A stretch of DNA of 64,000 nt from Propioniferax innocua (GCF_006716235.1 NZ_VFOR01000002.1:496001-560000); one strand, 5' to 3'. Shown: positions 9,688-18,715, numbered from the stretch's first letter. Notes: generated by a model not told the origin, from the sequence alone. Translations and numbers: made by a program.

Positions 9688-10701
9688 TCACCTGGGCCCG
9701 GAAGCGATCTCTATCCCGAGAAGCTTTGCAGCCGAGCTGAGAACGATGGCAGCCTGCTGTGGCTCCACCGACGCCTCGACGAACTGCACAGGTGCGCGCT
9801 CGGCGAGATCGAACGGGAAGTCGGTGCCCATGAGCACATGTTCGGGCCCCACCTGCGCCACGAGTGAACGCAGCAGGTCGGCGTCGAAGACGGCGGTGTC
9901 GTAGTACAACTCGTCGATGTGGTTCCGTGGGTCATCATCGATCGTGTGTGCTTGCGGTTTACGGTCCCACCCCATGGAGAGACGCCCACGCAGGGAGGGA
10001 AGACAACCACCTCCATGCGCCAGACAGAGCGGAAAGCGATGCCGCGAGGTCACACCACCGAAGATCAAGCGGGACGCCGCCAACGCGGTCTCCATGGGGT
10101 AGCCGACGAGTTGTGGGAACCAAAAGTCTCCGGTGCGTTCAGGATTCGGCGAACCGCTCGGGTGCAGGAACGTGAAGACCCGACGCTCAGCGAGAAGCGC
10201 CCACAGTGGCTCGTTCACCTCGGCATCTAAGTCTTTGCCCGCGCCTTGAGATCCGATAGCGATACCGGCCATGCCGAGGTCGTCCAGACACCGACGCGCC
10301 TCATCGGCGGCCACATCCAGACCGACCGGCGCGGTCCCCAAGGCGACGAGCCTGTCCGGGGCGATGCCGACGAGTTCGGCCAACGCGTCATTCCCGCGAC
10401 GCACGATCTCGAGGGCCAGATCCGGATCCGGGCAGGACGAGGCCATGAGGAACGGCGGCAGCGACACCGCGTGGATATCCACACCCGCTGCGTCCATCGC
10501 CTTGAGTCGGCTCCGCACGTCGTACATCATGCGAGGCAGCGGAAGCTTGGCTGCCGGTCCGACGCCGCTCACGCGCGGGTCGAGCCACACTTTCGCATCA
10601 CTCAGCTCGCCGAGATCGCACAACCCCTCGTCCTGCAACCACTCGAGCACTGGCATCGGCATGGCGTGCGCGTGCACGTCGATGATCGGTCCGGGGTTCA
10701 T
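9688..10701 (-). CDS. ACMSD-like amidohydrolase (probable decarboxylase or hydratase)
   Basis: A 337-residue amidohydrolase-superfamily protein with the metal-binding start IIDVHAHAMPMPVLEWL. It has the usual LHPSGSPNP, LVGYPMETALAASRLIFGG, LCLAHGGGCLPSLRGR and GTDFPFD motifs of the aminocarboxymuconate-semialdehyde decarboxylase branch. That branch also contains orsellinate-type and resorcylate decarboxylases and 4-oxalomesaconate hydratase. Its start overlaps the ligB-like stop by four bases (ATGA), so it very likely acts on the ring-cleavage product. Removal of the remaining carboxylate from a carboxy-hydroxymuconate semialdehyde is one option. Hydration of 4-oxalomesaconate is another, but no other genes of that route are visible. 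Confidence 0.75.
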   Translation of the reverse strand: MNPGPIIDVHAHAMPMPVLEWLQDEGLCDLGELSDAKVWLDPRVSGVGPAAKLPLPRMMYDVRSRLKAMDAAGVDIHAVSLPPFLMASSCPDPDLALEIVRRGNDALAELVGIAPDRLVALGTAPVGLDVAADEARRCLDDLGMAGIAIGSQGAGKDLDAEVNEPLWALLAERRVFTFLHPSGSPNPERTGDFWFPQLVGYPMETALAASRLIFGGVTSRHRFPLCLAHGGGCLPSLRGRLSMGWDRKPQAHTIDDDPRNHIDELYYDTAVFDADLLRSLVAQVGPEHVLMGTDFPFDLAERAPVQFVEASVEPQQAAIVLSSAAKLLGIEIASGPR

Positions 10702-11606
10702 CGTGTGCCTCCCTGTCTCCCGTCGGCGGAGAAGATCGATGTCGCGGGACCATCCCCGATGGTCCCGTCCACCTCGTGTACAGCGACGCCCATGCCGTTG
10801 ATCCACTCATGAATCGGCTCATAGGCCACGGCAGTCGTGGTGATGGGTGGCGCGCCGGCCTCCGGCGACATGGCACCAGCGACAGTGACCCATGCGCGGA
10901 TCTCCCCGGTGCCGTTACCGGCCAGCATGAGTTCCTCATTGCCGATGTCGAGAAGGTCGGGTGGGCAGCCTTGCTCCAGTCGGCGCAGGAACCACAGGTC
11001 GAAGTCGATATCGATATCACCGACACGTGGCTCACCCACGAAATGGGACGGACCGCCGGCTCCCACCAGCAAAACACGTTCTAGGCCATCGTGAGCTCGG
11101 ATGGCCTGCCCCAACGCGATTCCGAAGTTCCAGCAGTGACGCAATGTCATCAACGGTTCGTAAGTACAGTTCATGATCATCGGAACCAGCGGCAATGACG
11201 CGTCGGGGCTGAGCGAGTGATAGACGGTCATGAAGCCGTGATCCACGGTCAGATCATGTGAGAGTCCGGGCATATGCCCACGAGCGATGGTCCCTGCGAG
11301 GATGTGTTCGGCGAGTTCGGGCGCCCCGGGAACCTGCACACGATCAATACCGAGCCACTTCTCCACCGGCCCGAGGTGAGTCTCTCCCAAACCGACGCTC
11401 ACCTGCGGCAGATTGTCGAGGAAGAAATTGGTGAAGTGCTCTCCAGAGACCATCACCACCGCTTGAGGCTCCAGTGCGAGGGCCCGGCTCTCGGCCTCGT
11501 GCAGGCCGGCGAAGAACCGTTCAGCCATCTCGGGCTGCGCCGATTCGGGATTCGCCGACATCATCGGCGCATGGGCGCTGCTGTAGGCCATCACGATGTC
11601 AGCCAT
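10698..11606 (-). CDS. ligB: Class III extradiol ring-cleavage dioxygenase, LigB-type catalytic subunit
   Basis: A 302-residue protein of the LigB family (protocatechuate 4,5-dioxygenase beta/gallate dioxygenase). H12 in SSAHAPMM, H57 in SGEHFTNFF and E235 in GNGTGEIRAW correspond to the iron ligands; H123 (VDHG) and H188 (GGPSHF) fit further conserved active-site histidines. ATG 11606 follows AGGAGG. It overlaps the LigA-like subunit by 16 bases, matching the two-subunit form of the enzyme. PobA upstream would supply protocatechuate. The cleavage position (4,5 or 2,3) cannot be read from sequence. Confidence 0.85.
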   Translation of the reverse strand: MADIVMAYSSAHAPMMSANPESAQPEMAERFFAGLHEAESRALALEPQAVVMVSGEHFTNFFLDNLPQVSVGLGETHLGPVEKWLGIDRVQVPGAPELAEHILAGTIARGHMPGLSHDLTVDHGFMTVYHSLSPDASLPLVPMIMNCTYEPLMTLRHCWNFGIALGQAIRAHDGLERVLLVGAGGPSHFVGEPRVGDIDIDFDLWFLRRLEQGCPPDLLDIGNEELMLAGNGTGEIRAWVTVAGAMSPEAGAPPITTTAVAYEPIHEWINGMGVAVHEVDGTIGDGPATSIFSADGRQGGTR

Positions 11607-11890
11607 CGGACCTCCTGGTTGTGACGCATGCGTTCGGCTTCACCTTCGGGGAAGAGCACAGCGTAATCAGCTCGTTTCCACCCCATCTGGCGGCAGAACG
11701 CGTTGATGAGCACCGGGTGGACGCCCAATTCGTACAGGGCTCCTACATCGGCGCGATCGAGTGCGGTGCGTTCGGCGTCGGTCAATTCGTAGCCGTCGGT
11801 CTCCACCTTGTCGGCGGGCCGATCGTTGTCGATCTTCTCCAGTTCACGGAGGTGGTCGAACAGGCATCGCTGCATCCAGTAACGACTCAT
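11591..11890 (-). CDS. ligA: LigA-like small subunit of extradiol dioxygenase
   Basis: A 99-residue LigA-type helical subunit. The region DRADVGALYELGVHPVLINAFCRQMGW matches the characteristic alpha-subunit core that caps the LigB active site in protocatechuate 4,5-dioxygenase. Its ATG overlaps the pobA stop (ATGA) and its end overlaps ligB, so hydroxylase and ring-cleavage enzyme are translated together. It is short compared with Sphingobium LigA (about 140 residues): the N-terminus is trimmed. Confidence 0.8.
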   Translation of the reverse strand: MSRYWMQRCLFDHLRELEKIDNDRPADKVETDGYELTDAERTALDRADVGALYELGVHPVLINAFCRQMGWKRADYAVLFPEGEAERMRHNQEVRWLTS

Positions 11891-13077
11891 GCCAAGGCCT
11901 TTCCGGCCCAGCCGGTGTAGGCGTCAGCGAGCCAAGCCCTTCCGTGGTCGGATTCCAGCAGCATCCGCAGCTCTCCGAGCGAGCGCTTGCGGTCGAAGCC
12001 ACTGTCATCAGCAGTGGTGTGCAGCATGGAGGTCATCCAGTAGGAGAAGTGCTGTGCCTTCCACACGCGGTCGAGGCAACGTCCGCTGTACTCGTCAAGC
12101 ATGGCGTCATCACCTGTTTCAGCCCAGCGCCCCAGCACATCCCCCAAGATGCGAACATCCTGTAGCGCAAGGTTCAGTCCCTTGGCCCCCGTGGGCGGCA
12201 CAGTGTGGGCAGCATCTCCGGCGAGGAAGAGCTTGCCCCAACGCATCGGTTCGGAGACGAAGCTGCGAAACGGCAGCACGACCTTCTCGGTGACAGGCCC
12301 CTCGTTGATCTCGAACCCGTTGAAATTCAATCGAGAACGGAAGGTCTCCCAGATCTGCTCGTCGCTCCAGTCCTCGGCGCGCTCGCGCGGATCGCATTGG
12401 AAGTAGAGCCGCTGGAGGGTCTCGGTGCGTTGACTGACGAGCGCGAATCCAGCCTCGGAACGGGAGTAGATGAGTTCCTCATGGCTGGGTGGGGTCTCCA
12501 CCAGGACGCCGAACCAGGCAAAGGGGTATTCGCGAAAGTGTGCGGTGCGGTGCTGCTCGGGAATCGCGCCGCGACAGACGCTACGTGAGCCATCGGCACC
12601 AACCAGCAGGTCGCACTCGATCTCCACCGTGCCACCGCTGTCCGGGTCGGAGTAGGTGATGAGAGGTCGGGATTCCACGTCGGAGACCTGTGCCGGTCCG
12701 ACGCCGTACCGAATATCGCCCCCGTCCGCCTCACGACGGTCAGCGAGGTCGATGAACACGTCGGTCTGGGGGTACAGGTAGGTCGACGCGCCGACCAGCT
12801 CCTGGAAGTCGATGGGATGCCGCTCCCCCTCGATCCTGATGTCGATGCCGTCATGACGGTCACCATCGGTGAGGATGCGGTCGCTGACCCCGTCGAGCAG
12901 CAGGTCGGCCGACCCCTGCTCCAGGATCCCGGCCCGATGGGTGTTCTCGATCTCGTGGCGCGTTCGCGCCTCGACGACGATGTGGTCGATGCCCTGCTGT
13001 GCCAGAAGATGCGAGAGCATCAAGCCTGCCGGGCCTCCTCCGACAATTCCGATACGAGTTCGTTCACGCTTGGGCAC
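11887..13077 (-). CDS. pobA: 4-hydroxybenzoate 3-monooxygenase
   Basis: A 396-residue class A flavoprotein monooxygenase that converts 4-hydroxybenzoate, NAD(P)H and O2 to protocatechuate. The FAD-binding GIVGGGPAGLML is at residues 9-20, DLLVGADGSRS lies mid-protein, and FLAGDAAHTVPPTGAKGLNLA is the second FAD motif. The length and the TYLYPQTDVFIDLAD segment are characteristic of PobA rather than of salicylate-type hydroxylases. It starts with GTG inside the end of the transporter gene (14-base overlap). It is the central step of the operon, joining both peripheral routes to ring cleavage. Confidence 0.9.
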   Translation of the reverse strand: MPKRERTRIGIVGGGPAGLMLSHLLAQQGIDHIVVEARTRHEIENTHRAGILEQGSADLLLDGVSDRILTDGDRHDGIDIRIEGERHPIDFQELVGASTYLYPQTDVFIDLADRREADGGDIRYGVGPAQVSDVESRPLITYSDPDSGGTVEIECDLLVGADGSRSVCRGAIPEQHRTAHFREYPFAWFGVLVETPPSHEELIYSRSEAGFALVSQRTETLQRLYFQCDPRERAEDWSDEQIWETFRSRLNFNGFEINEGPVTEKVVLPFRSFVSEPMRWGKLFLAGDAAHTVPPTGAKGLNLALQDVRILGDVLGRWAETGDDAMLDEYSGRCLDRVWKAQHFSYWMTSMLHTTADDSGFDRKRSLGELRMLLESDHGRAWLADAYTGWAGKALA

Positions 13078-14332
13078 GGGCAGCCTCCTGTTGCGATTCG
13101 GTGTTCTTGAGAACCTGTTCGTGGGGCACCATCACAATGGCCAGAAGCCCCAGCACCGCCACAGCGGCGAAGAAGTAGAAGCCCCACGGGTAGGCGATCC
13201 CCGCAGTCACAAGAGCACCGGTGACCAGCGGTCCCACGATGGCGCCCAGACGTCCCACTGCCGACGCCAGCCCGATCGCAGTGTTGCGCACCTCGGGGGC
13301 GAAGGTGTGGGCGATGTAGGCGTAGATCAACACCATCGCGCTGAACACGAAGATGCCGGTGATGAAAATGACGAGATTCACCAACCACGGGCTCTTCATC
13401 TGCACCGACAGCAGCGCGAGCAATGCTGCGGAGACGCCGAACCACAGCAGGATCGTGGGCTTGACGCCGCGTCGGTCTGCGATGCTTCCGGCGAGCAGGA
13501 GCCCAGCGACCGCGCCGGCATTGAGCACAAACAGCATGGTGATGGAGCTGGCGACGCCGTATCCGGCTTCACGCATCAGCTGCGGCAGCCATGTGTTGAG
13601 GCCGTAGACCAGCAGCAGCCCCATGAAGGACCCGATCCAGACACCGACGATCGCCTTCCGGTGGCCGGGCTGGAAGAGACTCGCCCGGGCAGCGTCCTCC
13701 TTCTCGCGGCTCGCCAGGAAGGCTTCGGATTCAGGAAGCTTGAACCACATCACCGGGACGACGAGCAAACCAATGACGCCGCCGAGGTAGAAAAGCAGCT
13801 GCCAGTCGGGAACCACGGCCAGCGCCACGAGCGAGGCAACGACCGCACCGGCGTGGTATCCGGTCATGGTCAAGGTGCTGGAGTGCGACCGTTTGGATTC
13901 GGGCAGATGCTCCGCCATCAGCGTCAACGCGGTGGGCATACATGCGCCGAGTCCAAGGCCTGCGATGAGCCGGAAGACCGCGAAGATCTCGACCGAACCA
14001 GCCAGCGGAATCACCAACGTGAACACCGAGAACAGGAAGATCGAGCCGATCAGCACGAGGCGTCGTCCGATCCGGTCGGCGATGGGCCCCACAGCCGCCG
14101 CACCAATGGCGACGCCGATCAACGACACCGTGGCCACCAGTGTCGCGCCACCCTTGTCGAACCCCATGTGCCCGTCCTTGATGAGGGTGGGAATGATCGC
14201 TCCCAAGGCGACCAGATCGAAACCTTCGAGCATCACGGTGACCCAGCACAGGACACTCGGCCACGCGGACGCGCCTGCTCGTTGTTGTGTGTTTTCCGAG
14301 CCCGTAGCTCGGGAGGTGAATGAAGACATCAT
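13064..14332 (-). CDS. MFS aromatic acid:H+ symporter (AAHS family, PcaK-like)
   Basis: A 422-residue, 12-helix major facilitator. The DGHMGFDKGGATLVATVS and GPIADRIGRR segments are the loop 2-3 signature of aromatic acid/H+ symporters (PcaK, BenK). GLGACMPTALTLMAEHLPESKR is the TM4-5 region. ATG 14332 is preceded by AAGGA; an ATG directly follows it, so the start may be three bases later. Placed between the aldehyde dehydrogenase and pobA, it most likely imports 4-hydroxybenzoate, protocatechuate or a mandelate-like acid. Confidence 0.87.
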   Translation of the reverse strand: MMSSFTSRATGSENTQQRAGASAWPSVLCWVTVMLEGFDLVALGAIIPTLIKDGHMGFDKGGATLVATVSLIGVAIGAAAVGPIADRIGRRLVLIGSIFLFSVFTLVIPLAGSVEIFAVFRLIAGLGLGACMPTALTLMAEHLPESKRSHSSTLTMTGYHAGAVVASLVALAVVPDWQLLFYLGGVIGLLVVPVMWFKLPESEAFLASREKEDAARASLFQPGHRKAIVGVWIGSFMGLLLVYGLNTWLPQLMREAGYGVASSITMLFVLNAGAVAGLLLAGSIADRRGVKPTILLWFGVSAALLALLSVQMKSPWLVNLVIFITGIFVFSAMVLIYAYIAHTFAPEVRNTAIGLASAVGRLGAIVGPLVTGALVTAGIAYPWGFYFFAAVAVLGLLAIVMVPHEQVLKNTESQQEAARAQA

Positions 14333-14360
14333 CGTCCTTTCCAGCTCGTGCTTGGGCAGG

Positions 14361-15815
14361 TCAGAAGGGATAATCGGCAATCTGCGGACGCATGGTCAGC
14401 CACTGCACCTCGGTGAACGCTTCGATATCGGCCGCAGCGCCACCGAATCGGCTGCCATTGCCTGAGTCCTTGACACCGCCGAAGGGGACGTTGGGTTCGT
14501 CGGAGACGGTCTGCTCATTGATGTGGATCTTCCCCGAATCCACCAGGTCGGCGAGCTCCATCGCCATGCCAACCTCACCGAGAATGCCGACCGAGAGTCC
14601 GTACTCGGAGTCGTTCACCAGTTCCGCGGCTTCCTCGATGGATGCGAAGGTCACCACCGGGGCGACCGGGCCGAAGATCTCCTCGCGCCATGCCGGGGAA
14701 TCCTTGTCACAGGAGATGACCGTGGGCGGATAGAAGCGTCCAGCGGGTTCGCCACCGCCGTGGACGGTGTCCCCGGCGTCCCTGGCTGCGGTGACGATGC
14801 GATGCACGTGCTCACGTTGTTTGTCGTCGATGATCGGGCCGAGAGCCACCTCGTCGGTGTAGGGGTTTCCGACCGGCAAGTGGCGGGCCTTCTCGGTCAA
14901 CGCAGCGATGTATTCTTCCGCAATCGACTCGTGCACAAGGTGGCGTCCGGTGGTCATACAGATCTGGCCCTGGTGGAGCCACGATCCGAAGGCGCCGGCC
15001 GAGGCGGCTTTGGCAACATCCGCTCCCGGCAGGACGACGAGGGCATTGTTGCCACCCAGCTCAAGATGAACACGCTTCAAGGCACCCGACGCAGCAGCGC
15101 CGACATGGCGTCCAGCACCGGTTGAACCGGTGAACGAGACCACTGCCACCTCCGGGGCGGTCACCACGGCCTTGCCAACCTCGGCATCCCCCGGGAGCAC
15201 ATGCAGGAGCCCTTCGGGCAGGCCGGCTTCCTCGAAGATCCGCGCGATGGTGACCCCACCAGAGACAGCCGTGCGCGGATCAGGCTTGAGCACCACGGCA
15301 TTGCCGAGCGCGAGGGCCGGTGCCACCGAGCGGATGGCGAGCAACAGCGGGAAGTTGAACGGGGCGATGACCGTCACCACACCTGCCGGACGTCTGCGGG
15401 ACATCGACCAGCGATCCTCGTTGGAGGCGAGCATCTCACCGGTCGGATGCGTCGGCAACGCCGCAGCCTCCCAGCATGCATCAGCCGTCTGGGCCACCTC
15501 GAGTTCCGCCTTCGCGCGCACTGAGCCCGCTTCCCGGATGAGCCACTCCTGCACCTCACCGGCGCGCTCCTGCCACAGCTGGGCAGCCCGGCGCAGCACT
15601 TGCGCCCGCACAGAGGGAGCGGCTTTACCCCAATCACGCTGGGCGGCGGCTGCTGCCGTCGAGGAAGCAAGGGCCTGGTTCGCATCTGCCATTCCGACTG
15701 CACCCAGAGTCTCACCAGTCGCTGCCTCGACCACGGTGTGCGGAGAAGCCGCACCGACACACCAGTCACCGTTGAAGATCTTCTCGTTCCAGATGTTCTG
15801 TGTCAGCAGGCTCAT
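14361..15815 (-). CDS. Benzaldehyde-type NAD(P)-dependent aldehyde dehydrogenase
   Basis: A 484-residue aldehyde dehydrogenase with N154 (IAPFNFPLLL), general base E252 (HLELGGNN) and nucleophile C286 (QGQICMTTGR). It lies directly downstream of benzoylformate decarboxylase, so the likely reaction is oxidation of (4-hydroxy)benzaldehyde to (4-hydroxy)benzoate, the MdlD role. AAGGAG precedes ATG 15815. Vanillin dehydrogenases share this subfamily, so related aldehydes are possible substrates. Confidence 0.88.
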   Translation of the reverse strand: MSLLTQNIWNEKIFNGDWCVGAASPHTVVEAATGETLGAVGMADANQALASSTAAAAAQRDWGKAAPSVRAQVLRRAAQLWQERAGEVQEWLIREAGSVRAKAELEVAQTADACWEAAALPTHPTGEMLASNEDRWSMSRRRPAGVVTVIAPFNFPLLLAIRSVAPALALGNAVVLKPDPRTAVSGGVTIARIFEEAGLPEGLLHVLPGDAEVGKAVVTAPEVAVVSFTGSTGAGRHVGAAASGALKRVHLELGGNNALVVLPGADVAKAASAGAFGSWLHQGQICMTTGRHLVHESIAEEYIAALTEKARHLPVGNPYTDEVALGPIIDDKQREHVHRIVTAARDAGDTVHGGGEPAGRFYPPTVISCDKDSPAWREEIFGPVAPVVTFASIEEAAELVNDSEYGLSVGILGEVGMAMELADLVDSGKIHINEQTVSDEPNVPFGGVKDSGNGSRFGGAAADIEAFTEVQWLTMRPQIADYPF

Positions 15816-15889
15816 GAGTACTCCTTCGTCTATGGCCCGAATCGTTGCGCGGGCAGCAGTCGTGCCGGTCAGGTCAGAAATCAGAGGGA

Positions 15890-17476
15890 TCAGGGTTGAG
15901 TGAGCGCAGTGTCGATCTGCAGGAGGCGGGGCCCCTCGGGGCGAGGCACAGCAAGCAGTTCGTCAAGGGCTTCGGCGTCGGGGAGATGGAGGGCAGGCAG
16001 GTCGTAACCGGCGGCGATCCTGGTGAGATCCATGCCCGGAACATCGAGTCCGGGAACCTCACCCACATCGAGCAGGTCAGCGAACCATCGAAGGGCCCCG
16101 TAGGTGCCATTGCGGAGGATCACGATGTCCACATCGACGCCCAGGTTCACCGCAGACCACAGAGCTGGCAGGGCGTAATTCGCCGACCCATCACCGATGA
16201 CACCGACGACGTGGCGGCCGGTGCCAAGGTCACGGTGAGCCAGTGCTGCGCCGACCGCCGCAGGAAGCCCGAATCCCAACGCGCCTGAGGCCGGGAAGAA
16301 GTACGAGCCTTGGTGACGCAGATCCATCTGCTTCCAGAAGGAGCTGTTCGTGGAGGTGGATTCCACGATATAAGCAGTATCAGTGGGCATGCGCTTGCGC
16401 AGTGCCGCGAAGACTTCCTCGGGGTGGGTTCCACCCTCGGCACAGGAAGGCTCATCGGGGATCGAATGGTTGTGGCTCGTGTGCGTGGAGGGCAGGGCGC
16501 CGAGCAGTGCCTCGATGACCGCGCGGGGTTCAGCGACGAAGGCTTCGCCCATGGGTGCCCGGGCTGCGGCGGCAAGGTCGTCGGTGACCTGCAGCAGACG
16601 GGTTCCCTCGGCAAGAAGGTCACCGGGGACGTTCTGGTGGTAGCGGAACACCGGAGCCCCGAGAACCACGACGAGATCGTACGGTGCCAAGGCCTGGGAG
16701 ATGGGAGCGATACCTGCGGGCAGCACACCACGAAACAGTTCGTGGCGGTTCGGAAACGGAAGCCGGAACAGCGAAGGCGCGGCCCACACAGGAGAGCCAA
16801 GACGCTCGGCGAGTTGGACAGCCCGATCATTGAGTCCATCGGTGTCGATGTCTCCACCCAACACAAGGACTGGACGCTTGGCCGCCTGCACCAGGTCCAC
16901 CACGCGACGTATCTGCCCAGCGGTGGGTTCCCGCCCCACAGTCACGCTTCGCCGGGACGCCAGACGAGCGTTGTCGTTGCATTCCACGTCCCAGTCGTCG
17001 TAGGGGACCGAGAGGTAGGTGGGCATGCGTCGGCCCACCGCGGTGTGGATGGCTTCGGCCAAGGCACGCGGAACGTCCTGCGCATCGGCCGGCTCGGCGG
17101 CCCAGTCCACCAGCGGCTTGGCCAGCATCGTGGCGTCGACGTTTGCCAGCATTCCCTCCATGCCGATGACTCCACGGACCTGCTGGCCGGCCGAGATCAC
17201 CAACGGTGTCCGGGAATAGCGCGCATTGAGCAATGCCCCCATGGCATTTCCTGTACCTGAACCAGCGTGCAGGTTGCAGAAGGCAGGTCGACCGGTGACC
17301 TGCGCCCATGCATCAGCCATGCCCACAACAACGCCTTCGTGGAGGCCGAGCACGTATTCAATGCTCCCGGGGAGGTCAACGAGGAAGGGAAGCTCATTGG
17401 ATCCGGGATTCCCGAAGATCCGGGTGATGCCGTTCTCGACGAGAACTTGATGCGCAGTGGTGCGCACATCAGTCAT
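15890..17476 (-). CDS. mdlC: Benzoylformate decarboxylase (ThDP-dependent)
   Basis: A 528-residue thiamine-diphosphate enzyme, exactly the usual length. It decarboxylates benzoylformate, probably the 4-hydroxy form here, to the aldehyde. Key residues sit at the numbering of the Pseudomonas putida enzyme: S26 (GNPGSNELPF), E47 (GLHEGVVVGMAD), H70 (CNLHAG) and H280 (VFRYHQN). The ThDP motif GDGSANY ... NGTYGALRWFA is present. It is the first gene of the eight-gene operon, with AGGAGG before ATG 17476, divergent from a LysR gene. No mandelate dehydrogenase or racemase is in the window, so the substrate must enter by a gene elsewhere. Confidence 0.93.
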   Translation of the reverse strand: MTDVRTTAHQVLVENGITRIFGNPGSNELPFLVDLPGSIEYVLGLHEGVVVGMADAWAQVTGRPAFCNLHAGSGTGNAMGALLNARYSRTPLVISAGQQVRGVIGMEGMLANVDATMLAKPLVDWAAEPADAQDVPRALAEAIHTAVGRRMPTYLSVPYDDWDVECNDNARLASRRSVTVGREPTAGQIRRVVDLVQAAKRPVLVLGGDIDTDGLNDRAVQLAERLGSPVWAAPSLFRLPFPNRHELFRGVLPAGIAPISQALAPYDLVVVLGAPVFRYHQNVPGDLLAEGTRLLQVTDDLAAAARAPMGEAFVAEPRAVIEALLGALPSTHTSHNHSIPDEPSCAEGGTHPEEVFAALRKRMPTDTAYIVESTSTNSSFWKQMDLRHQGSYFFPASGALGFGLPAAVGAALAHRDLGTGRHVVGVIGDGSANYALPALWSAVNLGVDVDIVILRNGTYGALRWFADLLDVGEVPGLDVPGMDLTRIAAGYDLPALHLPDAEALDELLAVPRPEGPRLLQIDTALTQP

Positions 17477-17529
17477 GGGTTCACTCCCTCCTCATTGACG
17501 GGTACGAGAAACCTAAAGCGAGCGGCACC

Positions 17530-17580
17530 AACTATCCAATAGATCTTGTGGCGCGACTCACATAGACTGCATCTATAGTT
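17530..17580. promoter_or_regulatory. Divergent LysR-type operator and LysR promoter
   Basis: The 109-base gap between mdlC and the LysR gene contains aactatccaatagat (17530-17544) and atctatagtt (17571-17580), which share inverted half-sites (AACTAT/ATAGAT against ATCTATAGTT). That spacing fits a recognition plus activation site of a LysR regulator. TATAGT at 17574-17579 lies 6 bases before the LysR ATG at 17586, so that gene should be leaderless and would be autorepressed by binding at this half-site. Confidence 0.6.
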
Positions 17581-17585
17581 GGGGC

Positions 17586-18527
17586 ATGCCGAAGGTTGAT
17601 CTGAATTTGGTACGGACGTTCGTCACGGTCTTCGAGACCCGCTCGGTAACGGCAGCGGCACGCAGTCTCCATTTGACCCAGCCCACAGTGACGCACAGCC
17701 TAAACCGGCTCCGACGCCAGCTCGAGGACGACCTGTTCGTGCGCAGCCCGCAGGGCGTAACGCCGACTGCAGTAGCGGTGCGCGCATATCCACGGTTCAT
17801 CGAAGCTCTCAACGCGATCGATAGCGTGTTCCTGCAGTCGGCTCCATTCCAACCGGCCACGTCGACATCGACGTTCCGCGTCGGGATGTCCGACGCCGGC
17901 GAGGTTTCGGTGCTACCACCACTGGCAGCGGCCATTACCGAGTCAGCACCCCACGCGAGTATCGAGGTGGCTCCGCTGGACATCGACCTGGTCGAACGTC
18001 AACTCACGCACGGCGAACTGGACTGTTTCGTCTCGAGCGCACAATTCCACTCACCCTTGATCAACCGCGACGAGCTGTTTCAGGAGCGATACGTGGCGCT
18101 CGTGGCTGATGAGCACCCCCGCATCGGCACGTCAGTCACCGCGCATGCCCTGGACGCCGAACCGCACATCGCCGTCGTCGGAGTGACCGGTCACCAAGAG
18201 CCGGCTCGCCTCCAACGTGAACGCGACGTACACATTCGCGTTCAGGTTCCGCGGTTCACCGCTGTCCCTCACCTGGTGGCCCAGAGTGACGCGGTGGCGA
18301 TCCTCCCCCACTACATCGCAGAGGGCTTCACCGATGGCGGAAGTCTGCGCTGGGTCGATCTGCCGTGGCCCGTCGCACCCATCAAGGTCTGCCTCCACGC
18401 ACGCCATCCCCACTCACGTTCCCCCGAGCAGGCATGGTTCATCGACACTGCGCGTGAAGCGCTGCGTCGGCGCTATGGCGATGGAAGCACCCCGGCCACC
18501 GAGCCTGAGGAGCCACCCACCCATTGA
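17586..18527 (+). CDS. LysR-family transcriptional regulator
   Basis: A 313-residue regulator. The N-terminal winged HTH (about residues 5-62) includes VTAAARSLHLTQPTVTHSLNRLRRQLEDDLFVRSP in pieces typical of LysR. The rest is a LysR substrate-binding domain starting near FRVGMSDAGE. It is divergent from the aromatic operon and shares its control region, so it most likely regulates that operon in response to mandelate-, benzoate- or protocatechuate-like inducers. The C-terminal 25 residues are a proline/glutamate-rich tail outside the domain. Confidence 0.88.
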   Translation: MPKVDLNLVRTFVTVFETRSVTAAARSLHLTQPTVTHSLNRLRRQLEDDLFVRSPQGVTPTAVAVRAYPRFIEALNAIDSVFLQSAPFQPATSTSTFRVGMSDAGEVSVLPPLAAAITESAPHASIEVAPLDIDLVERQLTHGELDCFVSSAQFHSPLINRDELFQERYVALVADEHPRIGTSVTAHALDAEPHIAVVGVTGHQEPARLQRERDVHIRVQVPRFTAVPHLVAQSDAVAILPHYIAEGFTDGGSLRWVDLPWPVAPIKVCLHARHPHSRSPEQAWFIDTAREALRRRYGDGSTPATEPEEPPTH

Positions 18528-18715
18528 CCGTTCGATATGCGCCTGTCTCTGATCAGCATCCTCAGAGACCAGCGATCCAATCCTCACCTACGAATTCCCT
18601 TCAGGGGTATCTCAGCAACGGGTCGGCTTCGATCAGGGTGACCCAGGAGGCACACGCCGCACACTGTCCTACGCTTGTAGTTGAGCAAGCGGTGCCGCTG
18701 CTCAGAAGGGTAACG

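Noticed and set aside
12869-14323. 484-residue plus-strand frame opposite the MFS transporter and pobA
   Set aside because: Rich in His, Gln, Asp and Arg with no domain; the minus-strand genes over the same bases have full transporter and flavoprotein motifs.
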